The translations under genes were made by a program, and so were the position numbers. 64,000 nt of DNA from CAVWDI01 sp963793095 (lineage in GTDB: Bacteria; Chloroflexota; Anaerolineae; Anaerolineales; UBA4823), in the NCBI GenBank assembly GCA_963793095.1, contig CAWBYY010000011.1, forward strand, positions 1,178,001 to 1,242,000, written 5' to 3'. Below, in pieces: positions 51,468-60,621 of this stretch (within the stretch, counting starts at the first letter, position 1; each line of letters opens with the position of its first letter). A model generated the notes under the pieces. The model was not told the DNA's origin. It saw only the letters and a list, made by a program, of their open reading frames with translations, and ran no database searches.

Positions 51468-52154
51468 TTATTTTGTCTCAATAAGCACTGCCCCGTGGGC
51501 GCCTCTTGATCCGTACAAATTTGCCTCCGAACCCTTCAAGAGTGTTACAGACTTTACATCCTTTGGATTCAGGTGGTCAATTCTATCGGTGGGTACACCA
51601 TCCAGGACAAACAATGCCGCGTGATCAAATCCTCCAATGGCTGTACTTTCACTTCCCCGAAGAAAGACCTTTAGTCCACCCTGGTTGACAACCTGAGCTC
51701 CCACCAATTCGGTCTGGAGCAATTGCTCAATACTGGTGTACTTGGTAAAATCATTATTCAGGTCGCTGTAATGGGAAAGCGCATAGGTCAGGTCTTCTTT
51801 TCGGATGTGGCCATATGCTACAGCGATCTCCTCGTTCTTATTACCTTCTTTCAGGATCATATTCACCTCGATAGGATCAGTATCCTTACCAACTTTTCTC
51901 TGATTCTTCTCAAAACCATAGGCATTAAACGTCAGCATGTCACCCTGTGGTGCCATCATCTCAAACTGCCCGAGTGTATCCGTCAGGGTGGTTGTTTTGG
52001 TCTTTTTGGATACTACTTCCGTATTTGCCAGGTTGTAATTACTGAAAGCCGTAACTCTTCCCTTCACGGACATCAGTTCCTTAGAATTCTTCTGGGAATA
52101 GGCCGGTGAACCAATGAGGATACCAGCCAGTAAAATTACCGCTACATTTTTCAT
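51468..52154 (-). CDS. Stand-alone carboxypeptidase-regulatory-like plus TonB plug protein (barrel-less SusC-like)
   Basis: Intact 228-residue secreted protein (signal to AYSQ). Residues ~30-100 form a CarboxypepD_reg-like domain (GRVTAFSNYNLANTEVV, TDTLGQFEM). Residues ~115-228 form a TonB-dependent receptor plug: a SIEQLLQTELVGAQVV block, GGLKVFLRGSES, ALFVLDGVPTDRIDHLNPKDVKSVTLLKGSEANLYGSRGAHGAVLIET. No barrel follows, so it cannot itself be a transporter. Such short proteins exist in Bacteroidota; roles are unknown. It may bind TonB or dock on another SusC barrel. It lies tail-to-tail with the sulfatase and downstream of the sulfatase maturase. Confidence 0.82.
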   Translation of the reverse strand: MKNVAVILLAGILIGSPAYSQKNSKELMSVKGRVTAFSNYNLANTEVVSKKTKTTTLTDTLGQFEMMAPQGDMLTFNAYGFEKNQRKVGKDTDPIEVNMILKEGNKNEEIAVAYGHIRKEDLTYALSHYSDLNNDFTKYTSIEQLLQTELVGAQVVNQGGLKVFLRGSESTAIGGFDHAALFVLDGVPTDRIDHLNPKDVKSVTLLKGSEANLYGSRGAHGAVLIETK

Positions 52155-52205
52155 CTTTTTAATTTTTACTCACATGAACTATAAAGATACAAATATCTGT
52201 CCTGT

Positions 52206-53447
52206 TCATTGCGAAGACAACAATTTCCGTGCAAATCTTTTCACGGTTAAAGGAGATTTGCCATTGCGGATCTGTCCTGCCATATGATCCATGAAAGGAG
52301 TGACATGGCCGAAGAAAAGCTTAAAACCGGGACAAAGGTAATTCAAGCCGTATTCTCCCTCCGGGGTGGTACTGATTCTGTTTTTCGGACATTCGCCATG
52401 GCAGGCAAAAAGATATTCACAGGACCTGCACATGGATGGAAGTCCCTTATACTTATGGAAACCAAAATTGATCTGTTCCTTCGACAGGGCCAGTTCCAGG
52501 AGTGGATTGACCATGATGTTGCCACGAAGATAATCCGGGAAAACAAAATGATCACAGGCATACACATCCCCATTCTGCTCCATCATCAAGGCATTTCCGC
52601 AATATTTCCTGAAAAGGCATAGTCCCGGATCCTCCCCGAGCCAGTTGGCGAGAGTGGTTTCAAACAACTGTACGAAAACCTTCCCGACATCATTCCTGAC
52701 CCAGTCATTGAAAATACTGACCATGAATTCACCATACATCTCGGGGCTTACGGACCAGACGGTCAGTTCTGCCCCTATCCTGATTTCGGGGGGTGAGAGT
52801 TCGGGTTCAATGGTTGCCTTATGTTTAAGGTATCTTTCCACCACCGGAGCATATTGCTGGTAACTGCTGCCCAGGTCTTTCAGGAATTCATAGATCTCGG
52901 TGGGATACCTGGCACTATGTCGGGTTATCGCTGTCATGGTTGTGAAGGGCACGCTGTAGTCCCTCAGCAGGTTGATACCCCTCATTACCTTCTCCCAGGT
53001 ACTTAGCTGTCCTACTCCCCGCCTGTGGTAATCATGTATCTCCCTGGGACCGTCAATGGATATCCCTACCCGGAACTGGTGTCTTTTCAGGAAGCGGCAC
53101 CAGGATTCATCCAGCATTGTACCGTTTGTCTGAATGCTGTTCTCAATTTTTTTATTGCCTGCATGTTTTTTTTGGAAATACAGGGCCTGATCATAAAAAG
53201 CCGGTCCCGCAAGAGTGGGTTCTCCTCCCTGCCAGCTGAAGACGACCACCGGTGAAGCCTGTGAATGGATATACTGTTTCACATATTCCTCAAGCACCCC
53301 CTCTTTCATCATGTATGGACTGTCTTCATACATGCACATCTTCCCCCGATAGTAACAGTAGTTACAATCCAGGTTGCACAATGCCCCTACTGGTTTTGCC
53401 ATCATGCTGAAGAAGACAGGTATATTCGGATATTTCAACATCATCAA
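52206..53447 (-). CDS. Anaerobic sulfatase-maturating radical-SAM enzyme (anSME)
   Basis: Intact 413-residue radical SAM/SPASM protein. The SAM cluster motif is CNLDCNYCYY (Cys24, 28, 31). The family block SWQGGEPTLAG follows, then TNGTMLDE and ISIDGPREIHD. The C-terminal auxiliary clusters are evident in CLFRKYCGNAL, GDVYACDHFV and CRSCEYLFACHGECPKNR. It oxidises the active-site Cys of sulfatases to formylglycine in the cytoplasm without oxygen. Both sulfatases in this window carry cysteine-type motifs and would be its substrates. Its presence implies growth without oxygen. The start is one of three tandem ATG codons at 53447. Confidence 0.93.
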   Translation of the reverse strand: MMMLKYPNIPVFFSMMAKPVGALCNLDCNYCYYRGKMCMYEDSPYMMKEGVLEEYVKQYIHSQASPVVVFSWQGGEPTLAGPAFYDQALYFQKKHAGNKKIENSIQTNGTMLDESWCRFLKRHQFRVGISIDGPREIHDYHRRGVGQLSTWEKVMRGINLLRDYSVPFTTMTAITRHSARYPTEIYEFLKDLGSSYQQYAPVVERYLKHKATIEPELSPPEIRIGAELTVWSVSPEMYGEFMVSIFNDWVRNDVGKVFVQLFETTLANWLGEDPGLCLFRKYCGNALMMEQNGDVYACDHFVFPDYLRGNIMVNPLLELALSKEQINFGFHKYKGLPSMCRSCEYLFACHGECPKNRISTTPEGEYGLNYLCPGFKLFFGHVTPFMDHMAGQIRNGKSPLTVKRFARKLLSSQ

Positions 53448-53626
53448 ACAAGCACAACGGCTTCTGATCCGATAAAATTAAATAAAAAGTGGTTCAGGCT
53501 GTCGCCCGGTGCATCGAAATTATTGAAGTCTATTGTACGTGCACGACATTCAATGGTTCTGCTTTTTCTGAATCTTGTGGATCCGTGATCAAATACCATG
53601 TCCATTTCAACCTTATTAAAATTCAT
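53444..53626 (-). CDS. Small protein coupled between FAD oxidoreductase and anSME genes, unknown
   Basis: A 60-residue ORF that fills the gap between two genes exactly. Its ATG overlaps the stop of the FAD oxidoreductase (GAATGA) and its TGA overlaps the anSME start codons (TGATGATG). It has no signal peptide and no motif I know. Both junctions are of the ATGA type used for translational coupling, which is the main support. Chance cannot be excluded. Confidence 0.4.
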   Translation of the reverse strand: MNFNKVEMDMVFDHGSTRFRKSRTIECRARTIDFNNFDAPGDSLNHFLFNFIGSEAVVLV

Positions 53627-55452
53627 TCGGGGTTAAATATCAATGTCTCACCCAGCATTTCTTTCATCTCATCCAGGTGTTTTTCATATACTCCACGGGG
53701 AATTGTCTGGTGTTTGATGCAAAGGTAGGCCGCATGCCCCAGTACTTCTCCCATCATTCCGGTGGTCCGCATGACGCGGATGGTTCCGAGTGCCACATGG
53801 GTGACAGAGATGTTCCTGCCCGCCATCATCAGGTTATCAATATTGCGTGAATACAGGCAACGGTATGGAACAGGGTATGGTTTGATTTTCGGATGTTCGT
53901 ACCAGCTTATGAATTCCTCGCCGGGGAAATAGTGGCTATTAACGGAATCCGGAAAATGCAGGTCGATGTCCCAGGTGGTGGTGACTACTCCATCCGGGTA
54001 GATTACATGGTCCTGGAGATCCTGCTGGGTCAGGATATGATCCCCCAGCAGACGCCTGGATTCTCTTTTGCCCGAGATGTGAGCCACCCAGTTGAGTTTC
54101 CAGTTTGCATACTTCTCCTGTTTGTGGTTTTTCAGGTAGGACCAGTTACCGTAAATGGCACGGAAGTTATGGTCCCGTATCTTTTCGGCATCCCAAACCG
54201 TATTGAAATTTCCAAAACCTGTCTCCCATGTCCACCTGGAACGGGTACCTTCCCAATGGTATTCATCACTGAAGGGCAGGGCCCAGGGTGTTTCCGGGAA
54301 CTCACTGGGGAAGGGCTCCTCGACGGCGTTCCACAGATTGGATGAACCCATGGTAAAATCATCTGCTTCTTCCGGCGCCATGTTTTCACCCGTTTCTGAA
54401 CGGCTTTCCCTGCCGAGGCGGTAATCGGCCCCTGCCATGTAACCCAGTGTTCCGTCACCGGTACAATCGGCAAACAACTTGCCGGGGAATCGATATTCCT
54501 TGTTTGTCTCAATGTTCCTGGCAAGTACGGCCACGATCCGGTTTCCGTCAGTCTCCACAGCATGGGCATGGGTGCTCAAAAACAGGGAAATGTTCTTTTC
54601 CGCCATGACCACTTCCAGCTTCCTTTTGTCGCCGTATGCCCGGGCATCGGGATTGGCATTCTCAGGGTCGCCATTGTCCAGCTCCCTGACAATGCGCCCC
54701 AGTTTGGAGTAATGATTTTTGTCCAGGTCACCCATCAGGTGTACCCTGATTTCCGAGCTGTTATTTCCTCCCAGTACCGGCCTGTTCTGGATCAGTGCGA
54801 CCTTTAAACCAAGGCGGGAGGATTGAACGGCGGTGGTAATCCCGGCGATCCCGCCACCTACCACCACCACATCGAAAGGCATAAGATCTTCCGTTTTTGA
54901 CAAATAATCAAGCAGTTCAAAACGAAGGGATTCAAGTGATTCCCTGCTGTTTGGAGGCATGAAATCCGGATCGAGGGTCAGGAGGATAGCATCGCACCGC
55001 CCTTCGAATCCGGTGAGGTCTTCCAGCTCCATGCGTACTGATCCGCCGTTAAGTTTTACCTTCCCTCCGGAGTACCAGCGCCATTCATCAGAACCATCCG
55101 AGCCGAAAACCCTGTCCACTTTTTTCCCGTTAATCACCAGGTTGAACTTTCCTGGTCCCTTTGGAAAGGGAGCCCAGTCCTTGGTCCTGACCCAAACGTG
55201 ATAATCTCCCATCCGGTCTACCTGGATTTCCGTGATGGCATTGGGTACCGGCACCCCCATTCCGTGTGCCAGCAGGTAGGATGATCCCATGATATCAAAA
55301 GACTGCTGGTCTATCACCCAGCCACCCTTTTCCTGGAATGATTCTGCTTCGATCAGGATATGGTCGCTGGCATGACCTGCAAGGGTGAACAGCAATAATG
55401 CACTTATTATTCCCATCGATCGGTATATTCTAGGTGTCCTGGCTTTTTTCAT
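53623..55452 (-). CDS. Secreted FAD-dependent oxidoreductase with N-terminal carbohydrate-binding-like domain
   Basis: Intact 609-residue protein with a signal peptide (ALLLFTLAGHAS). Residues ~33-165 resemble a carbohydrate-binding beta-sandwich (ILIEAESFQEKGGW, GSVRMELEDL). From ~194 an FAD-binding fold appears: FDVVVVGGGIAGITTA, FADCTGDGTLGYMAGADY, and the C-terminal NLMMAGRNISVTHVALGTIRVMRTTGMMGEVLG. It belongs to the FAD_oxidored group common in Bacteroidetes and Planctomycetes polysaccharide loci. The substrate is not known; oxidation of a sugar unit is possible. Its start overlaps the end of the FMN-binding-type gene by 23 bp. Confidence 0.85.
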   Translation of the reverse strand: MKKARTPRIYRSMGIISALLLFTLAGHASDHILIEAESFQEKGGWVIDQQSFDIMGSSYLLAHGMGVPVPNAITEIQVDRMGDYHVWVRTKDWAPFPKGPGKFNLVINGKKVDRVFGSDGSDEWRWYSGGKVKLNGGSVRMELEDLTGFEGRCDAILLTLDPDFMPPNSRESLESLRFELLDYLSKTEDLMPFDVVVVGGGIAGITTAVQSSRLGLKVALIQNRPVLGGNNSSEIRVHLMGDLDKNHYSKLGRIVRELDNGDPENANPDARAYGDKRKLEVVMAEKNISLFLSTHAHAVETDGNRIVAVLARNIETNKEYRFPGKLFADCTGDGTLGYMAGADYRLGRESRSETGENMAPEEADDFTMGSSNLWNAVEEPFPSEFPETPWALPFSDEYHWEGTRSRWTWETGFGNFNTVWDAEKIRDHNFRAIYGNWSYLKNHKQEKYANWKLNWVAHISGKRESRRLLGDHILTQQDLQDHVIYPDGVVTTTWDIDLHFPDSVNSHYFPGEEFISWYEHPKIKPYPVPYRCLYSRNIDNLMMAGRNISVTHVALGTIRVMRTTGMMGEVLGHAAYLCIKHQTIPRGVYEKHLDEMKEMLGETLIFNPE

Positions 55453-56548
55453 AGTTTCTTAGAATTTTTCTGGCATTCTTGTTTTCATCAGCAAGCTTTT
55501 CAAGGATCTGGTAAGTGCCAAGGGCAACCGCTTCGCTATCATGCTGCAGCAAAGATCCAAGCTGGACAATGCTGGCATTGCTCAAACGGGACCGGTTATT
55601 ATCACATAGGATAAGGACCTGGTGTAATTGGTACTGGCTGAACCGGTCAGGATTACCGGTAAGTTGTTCCAATGTTTCCTCACTGACCCGGACATCCCCC
55701 ATCCTGTCCAGCCACAATACCTGTGCCCTGTAATCCAGATGGTCCAGTATTTTTGTCACCGCAAGCTGGAATTGTTCATTATCCAGCCAGCTTTGTGGAA
55801 ACCGGCTGACAGCCGAATGGGTAACAAAGGGATCGCTTTTTTCCAACATCTCGATCAGTTCCCCGAAGTGTCCTTCATATCCATCCGATAATAAATAATC
55901 CAGCGCATTATAATGATAATGATAATTTTCTGATATAAGAAATTTGCTTGTCAGAGCCGGTCCCCTGTAGGATTCAGTATATATTTTGATGGAGGACGGG
56001 ATCTCTCCGTTGACGACACGCCAGAGCGTATATGAGCTATAAACAGCACCGGGGACAACGGCATTTTTAATGGTTTCACGGGTAGCACCGGTTACGGCAT
56101 CCACAGTCTCTGATATTTTTTTTGTATCCGGATCAAAAAGGGCATTGACATCCTTTATAGTTCCGAGTACAGATTTTTTATCCTTCAGTATTTCCTCCAG
56201 CTTCAGGTAATCTTCCCGGCTGAATTCCAGGTGGTCCCATTTGGTCAGAGGAGGAAATTCCGGTACTTCAAACCGGGTAAAATTCCCCAGCAGATCCCAG
56301 TAAACATCGAGTATCAGGGACCGGCATAAACCATCATTGCATACAGGTGTATTCACATGGCAGCGGTAGAGATCCGGGAGGCCATCTGCATCCATGACCA
56401 GTTCCACCTCCATCGGAATGGAATCCCTGAACATCAACCCGAAGGCCTTGCCGGGTTTTGACAGCGCGGTATCCTGGGTATGACCCGGCAATGTCATCAC
56501 CAGCATACAACCTATAAGCAGGACAGTCAAGATTTTTCTGTTCAGCAT
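55430..56548 (-). CDS. Secreted FMN-binding-domain-like protein
   Basis: Intact 372-residue protein with a signal peptide (VLLIGCMLVMTLPGHTQ). A first block (YRCHVNTPVCNDGLCRSLILDVYWDLLGNF) and PPLTKWDHLEFSREDYLKLEEIL are followed by DAVTGATRETI (residues ~150-160). That matches the D-x-x-[S/T]-G-A-T motif flavinylated by ApbE in FMN_bind domains. The last ~140 residues are helical repeats like an HEAT array. No ApbE gene is in view. It overlaps the FAD oxidoreductase gene, so the two may form an exported redox pair. Function otherwise unknown. Confidence 0.65.
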   Translation of the reverse strand: MLNRKILTVLLIGCMLVMTLPGHTQDTALSKPGKAFGLMFRDSIPMEVELVMDADGLPDLYRCHVNTPVCNDGLCRSLILDVYWDLLGNFTRFEVPEFPPLTKWDHLEFSREDYLKLEEILKDKKSVLGTIKDVNALFDPDTKKISETVDAVTGATRETIKNAVVPGAVYSSYTLWRVVNGEIPSSIKIYTESYRGPALTSKFLISENYHYHYNALDYLLSDGYEGHFGELIEMLEKSDPFVTHSAVSRFPQSWLDNEQFQLAVTKILDHLDYRAQVLWLDRMGDVRVSEETLEQLTGNPDRFSQYQLHQVLILCDNNRSRLSNASIVQLGSLLQHDSEAVALGTYQILEKLADENKNARKILRNYEKSQDT

Positions 56549-56654
56549 ACCTTTTGCAAATATAGTGAACTGATAACAGGTATGGCCAGGTTTGGAAGAT
56601 CCGGATCACAATGGATGATCAAATTTTGATTTAAAAATGTGATATTTGTATAGT

Positions 56655-58126
56655 ATGGAGTTAATCTCAGTAATCGATGCAGGTACCGGAAGTATCCGTA
56701 ATACCATTTACGATCTTTCCGGCAGAATCATGGATGTTAGGAAGAATGACAATCCCCTTATCCATCCAAATCCCGGCTGGGCAGAGCAGGATACAGCTGC
56801 CTGGTGGTCTATCCTGAAAGCTCAATTTCTCGACCTGGATCAGGCAACCCGGAATCAAATCATCGCAGTCACCGTTACCAGCCAGCGGGAAGGCATTGTA
56901 CCTGTTGATGAAAATTTTCTGCCCCTGAGCAATATGATCATTTGGCTTGACGGAAGAACCGCCCGGGAAGGTGAGGAAATTGTGGAGAAACTCGGCGAAC
57001 AGGAGATTTATGATATCACTGGACTGGTGGCCAATCCTGTATGGTCATTGTCAAAGATTTTATGGCTCCGGAAAAACCGCAAAGAGATTTACCGGAAGGC
57101 TTACAAATTCCTGCAGGCAGAGGATTATTTGCTTTCACGCCTGACCCGCAAAGCGGTCTCCGAATTATCCATAGCTTCGCGCACCTGCATGCTGGAGGTC
57201 GCACAGAGAAGATGGTCCAGACAGGATCCTGGAATTATTTGATATTGATGAAAACAAGCTTCCTGAACTGCTGGAACCAGGCGCTTTGATCGGGACCATT
57301 CCCGGAAATATTGTCGGAGGAGCTTGGTTTACCGCAGGGGTCAGGGTAATTCGCCGGAGCGGGAGACCAGCAGGCTGCAGCCCTGGGTGTCGGGGCCCTT
57401 GAAGAGGGGATGGTCAGCATTGGCATAGGTACCGCATCAGCGCTGTCCATGACACTGGACCAGCCGCTACGGCCCAAACACCATAAAATCATCCTGAATT
57501 GTGCCGCCCTGCCGGGAAAATGGGAATATGAACCTCCGATCTGGAATACAGGTGGATTGATCAAATGGTTTGTGGAAAACATACAGGGTAAAGATCAATC
57601 CTACGAAGAATCGCTTTCAGGAGCCGCAGGGATCCCAGCCGGTAGCGATGGACTGATGGCTCTTCCCTACTTTTCTGGGGCGGGGTCACCCAGGTGGAAT
57701 CCTGAACTGAAAGGTGGTTTTTACGGACTGGGACTGCACCACGGACATTTGCATATGCTCCGGTCCCTCATGGAAAGCATTGCTTTTGAAATAAAATTCA
57801 ATATTGAATCCATACGGTCATCAGGGATCATGCTTAAGAAGGTGATTCTCAGTGGCGGGGCATCAAAAAACAGGCCCCTCTGCCAGATCATTTCCGATGT
57901 ACTCCAGGAGAAAGTAGAAGTTTTTGTGGAGGCCGAGGCTTCCAGCCGGGGTGTTTTCCTGTTGGTAAGAGATGCCCTTCTGGCAGGTACACAGCAGGAA
58001 ACTCCAAATGTCGTTGCTCCCGAAATTATATCTTTCACCCCTGATCCTGTTAAAAAAGACACCTATGACAAGGTTTATGAGAGATACATTCAGCTGGGTG
58101 ATCATATGGAAAAATTAAGTACATAA
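56655..58126 (+). CDS. Second FGGY-family carbohydrate kinase (multiple frameshifts)
   Basis: About 489 residues from ATG 56655. N-terminal phosphate loop VIDAGTGSIRNTIYD, then ITVTSQREG-type substrate strand (VTVTSQREGIVPVD), MIIWLDGRTAREG, and after corrections GAGDQQAAALGVGALEEGMVS with the catalytic Asp. The C-terminus has KKVILSGGASKNRPLCQIISDVL. Extra bases lie near 57222 and 57318, and one missing plus one extra base lie near 57350-57365; the net length is in frame. It groups by eye with xylulokinase/gluconokinase-like enzymes rather than with rhaB at 37822. It is followed after 12 bp by a class II aldolase, so kinase and aldolase may form a second sugar pathway. Confidence 0.82.
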
Positions 58127-58138
58127 TAAAGACCAGGT

Positions 58139-59178
58139 ATGCCCATTATCACCAACGGAGAGCAGGCTAGGGAGATATTAAACGGGATCATGGAACGTGG
58201 CACTGCCATTCCCTGTTTTTGCACGGAATCTGTCTACACCACGGAGGCCATTTTCAGCGGCGCCGGTGCATATAAGAAACAGCATAATATCGAGAAAAAC
58301 CTGCCCCTGATACATATCCTTTACTGCCAGTTACGAGGACCGGCAGCAATTGAAGAATTATACGGGACTGCAGGATCCGAGGGAAGGAATAATGGCAGTC
58401 AAATCTGACATTGAACGCCTGGCCAGGGAGGATGGCCCCTACCCGGGACTGGATGTCATTGTCCACCTTGACCATGCCCAGCCCGGTGCTGATGACTGGA
58501 TCATCGAGGAGTACGGGGATTGGCTCTCATCGGTGATGTGGGATTGCAGCAAGTACAGCATGAAGGAAAATATCCGGATGGTCAGGGATTTTGTTACCAA
58601 TAACAAAGGCAGGTTCATCATCGAAGGGGCGGTTGATGAAATTTATAATTACAGTGCCAGCAACGAACCCATGGAGGTGATCGACCGGATCACAGATCCT
58701 GAGACTGCGGAAAATTATTATCAGGGAAACAGGTGTGGACCTGATTGTCGCGAACCTGGGAACAGAACATCGCAGAACAGAAGGCACTGTTGCTTATCAT
58801 GGCAAGGAGGCGAGGTTGATCAGCCAGCGGGTAGGCAGGCGCCTGGTCCTGCACGGCACCTCCAGCCTGAATGAAGCAGAGATTAAAAACCTGGCAGCCG
58901 ATGGAATCGTCAAGGTGAACCTCTGGGGAAACCTGGAATCATTACCCGGTAAAGAACTGGTGAAGAATCTGATCAAAGAATTGGAGCATCAATTGTCGAA
59001 GAGCCAGATCGTGGAACTCGTTTCAGAAGGATACCTTGATAAAAACATGTTGTCCCGGACCTACAGACCATCCATACATTACCTTACGGAAAAATACAGA
59101 CGGGATGAGATCTACCTGCCGGTGGCCACCCGTATCATTCAATATTTTTATGAGCAGCTGTTTGCCGGCTCCAATTGA
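58139..59178 (+). CDS. Class II (zinc) fructose-bisphosphate-type aldolase (two frameshifts)
   Basis: About 345 residues when extra bases near 58312 and 58724 are dropped. Family marks: VIVHLDHAQPGADD with a metal His and the Asp, GAVDEIYN, DLIVANLGTEHRRTEG with a metal His, RLVLHGTSSLNEAE with the last metal His, and GIVKVNLWGNLE. It cleaves or joins a ketose (bis)phosphate with DHAP. Length and motifs fit the FbaA/GatY/KbaY group. It is paired with the kinase 12 bp upstream; the sugar is not determined. Its 3' end overlaps the 3' end of the opposite gene by 44 bp. Confidence 0.82.
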
Positions 59179-60559
59179 TGCCTCCGGGATGAATTGCCGG
59201 GACAATAGCACCGTGTTCTTCTAGAACTTGCCAGATGTCCCCCAGGGGAACTTCTGCTGGTGTTGTTCCAAGCCGACTGGCCAGTACAGCGGCAACGGCA
59301 GCTGCCTGCCCCATGCCCATACAGGATGCCTGTACCCGCAAAGCAGAATTGGCAGAGCGATCACTGCTTATGCACCTGCCGGCAACCATAAAATTCCGGC
59401 TATTCCTGGGGATCAATGCCCTCAATGGAATGGTAGGCAAAACATTTTCCGGAAGATGAACGGGTTTTACTCCCTCGTCGTCGTGCAGGTCAATGGGATA
59501 ATAACTATAGGAAACCGCATCCTCAAATGTTTTTCCGGTCCAGTATTCTGATTCTGTAATCCTGTGCAAGCCATCGATGCGGTAGGTTTCCCTGACAGCC
59601 GTTTCTGTCTGGACCTTCACCAGCCTGGTATTTTCACACCCGGGCAAAGTCCTGAGAAAACGCAACATTCTGAGTAATGCTTTACGCCCATTTATATTTG
59701 TAATGGTATGGGTTTCCGATGTGGTTGAGTCAGCTCCGGATACATGCCCGCTAAAGGTATAACCGGTACTGTTCAGCACACTGCCTATGCTGCGGAATTC
59801 TTCCCTGGCCAAAACACCTTTTTTCAATTCTTCTGTATACATCTGCTCCAGCAGATCCATATCCAATTGGACCAGATCATAGCCTTCCAGCATAAACATC
59901 AGTGTGCCTGGCTGGGTTTCTGCTTCCCTTAACACATCGAATCCAGCCATGGAGGCAGCAAATGCATTGCCTGTGCAATCTATGATTTGACTGCAGGTTA
60001 TTTGTGTATGGGTGCCCTTTCCTGCGGTTTCCACCACCCATTTATCTTTCTTGAACTTAATGCTGACCGGGGTTTCATACAACCTGAGATCCACCCCGGC
60101 ACCAAGGCATTTTTCTTCGGCCAGCAGGGTATACAAAGGCCCATTTATATATACCTGATGTTTCGGATGATGCCTGCCGTGAGGAATGGAGAAATCAGGC
60201 AGTGTATCGTCATTCATAGCCACACATTCCTCTACCAGCTCCCACCCTATGCCTGCAATCACCTGTTTTCCCCAGGCATGAAAAATTCCCGGGAACGACA
60301 CTCCTCCGGTTGTGGTCGTTCCTCCCAACTGGCTTCCAAATTCTACCAGTACCGTTTTACTGCCGGCTCTGCCTGCCTGAATGGCAGCAATCGTGCCTGC
60401 AGTCCCGCCACCGATTACCAGTACATCGGTCTTTATGTTTTTTTTATTCGTTTCATAGGGTTGTACCCATACATCCGCCCTTGACAATGAAGTAGCAGCC
60501 ATGCCAAGAGACAAAGCCCCCATCGATTTTATCATGGATCGTCTTTCTATCTTTTCCAT
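59135..60559 (-). CDS. Tat-exported FAD-dependent oxidoreductase
   Basis: Intact 474-residue protein. The N-terminus has a twin-arginine signal (ERRSMIKSMGALSLGMAA) typical for exporting a folded cofactor protein. The FAD loop is VLVIGGGTAGTIAAIQAG (Gly50-55), then GSQLGGTTTTGG and the conserved NFMVAGRCISSDRSANSALRVQASCMGMGQAAAVAA near the C-terminus. It resembles the same FAD_oxidored group as the gene at 53623 but lacks its N-terminal binding domain. Substrate unknown. It lies 63 bp downstream of the GH43/GH130-like gene on the same strand. Confidence 0.87.
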   Translation of the reverse strand: MEKIERRSMIKSMGALSLGMAATSLSRADVWVQPYETNKKNIKTDVLVIGGGTAGTIAAIQAGRAGSKTVLVEFGSQLGGTTTTGGVSFPGIFHAWGKQVIAGIGWELVEECVAMNDDTLPDFSIPHGRHHPKHQVYINGPLYTLLAEEKCLGAGVDLRLYETPVSIKFKKDKWVVETAGKGTHTQITCSQIIDCTGNAFAASMAGFDVLREAETQPGTLMFMLEGYDLVQLDMDLLEQMYTEELKKGVLAREEFRSIGSVLNSTGYTFSGHVSGADSTTSETHTITNINGRKALLRMLRFLRTLPGCENTRLVKVQTETAVRETYRIDGLHRITESEYWTGKTFEDAVSYSYYPIDLHDDEGVKPVHLPENVLPTIPLRALIPRNSRNFMVAGRCISSDRSANSALRVQASCMGMGQAAAVAAVLASRLGTTPAEVPLGDIWQVLEEHGAIVPAIHPGGINWSRQTAAHKNIE

Positions 60560-60621
60560 TTTGTTTTTTCTTTTATCCGCGACTCTGTTATCTTTTCTGG
60601 TTGCTGATTCCGTTCAATCTG

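Noticed and set aside
1744..59178. Programmed ribosomal frameshifting as the cause of the many breaks
   Set aside because: The sites share no slippery sequence or downstream structure, occur up to four times in one gene, and affect unrelated families.
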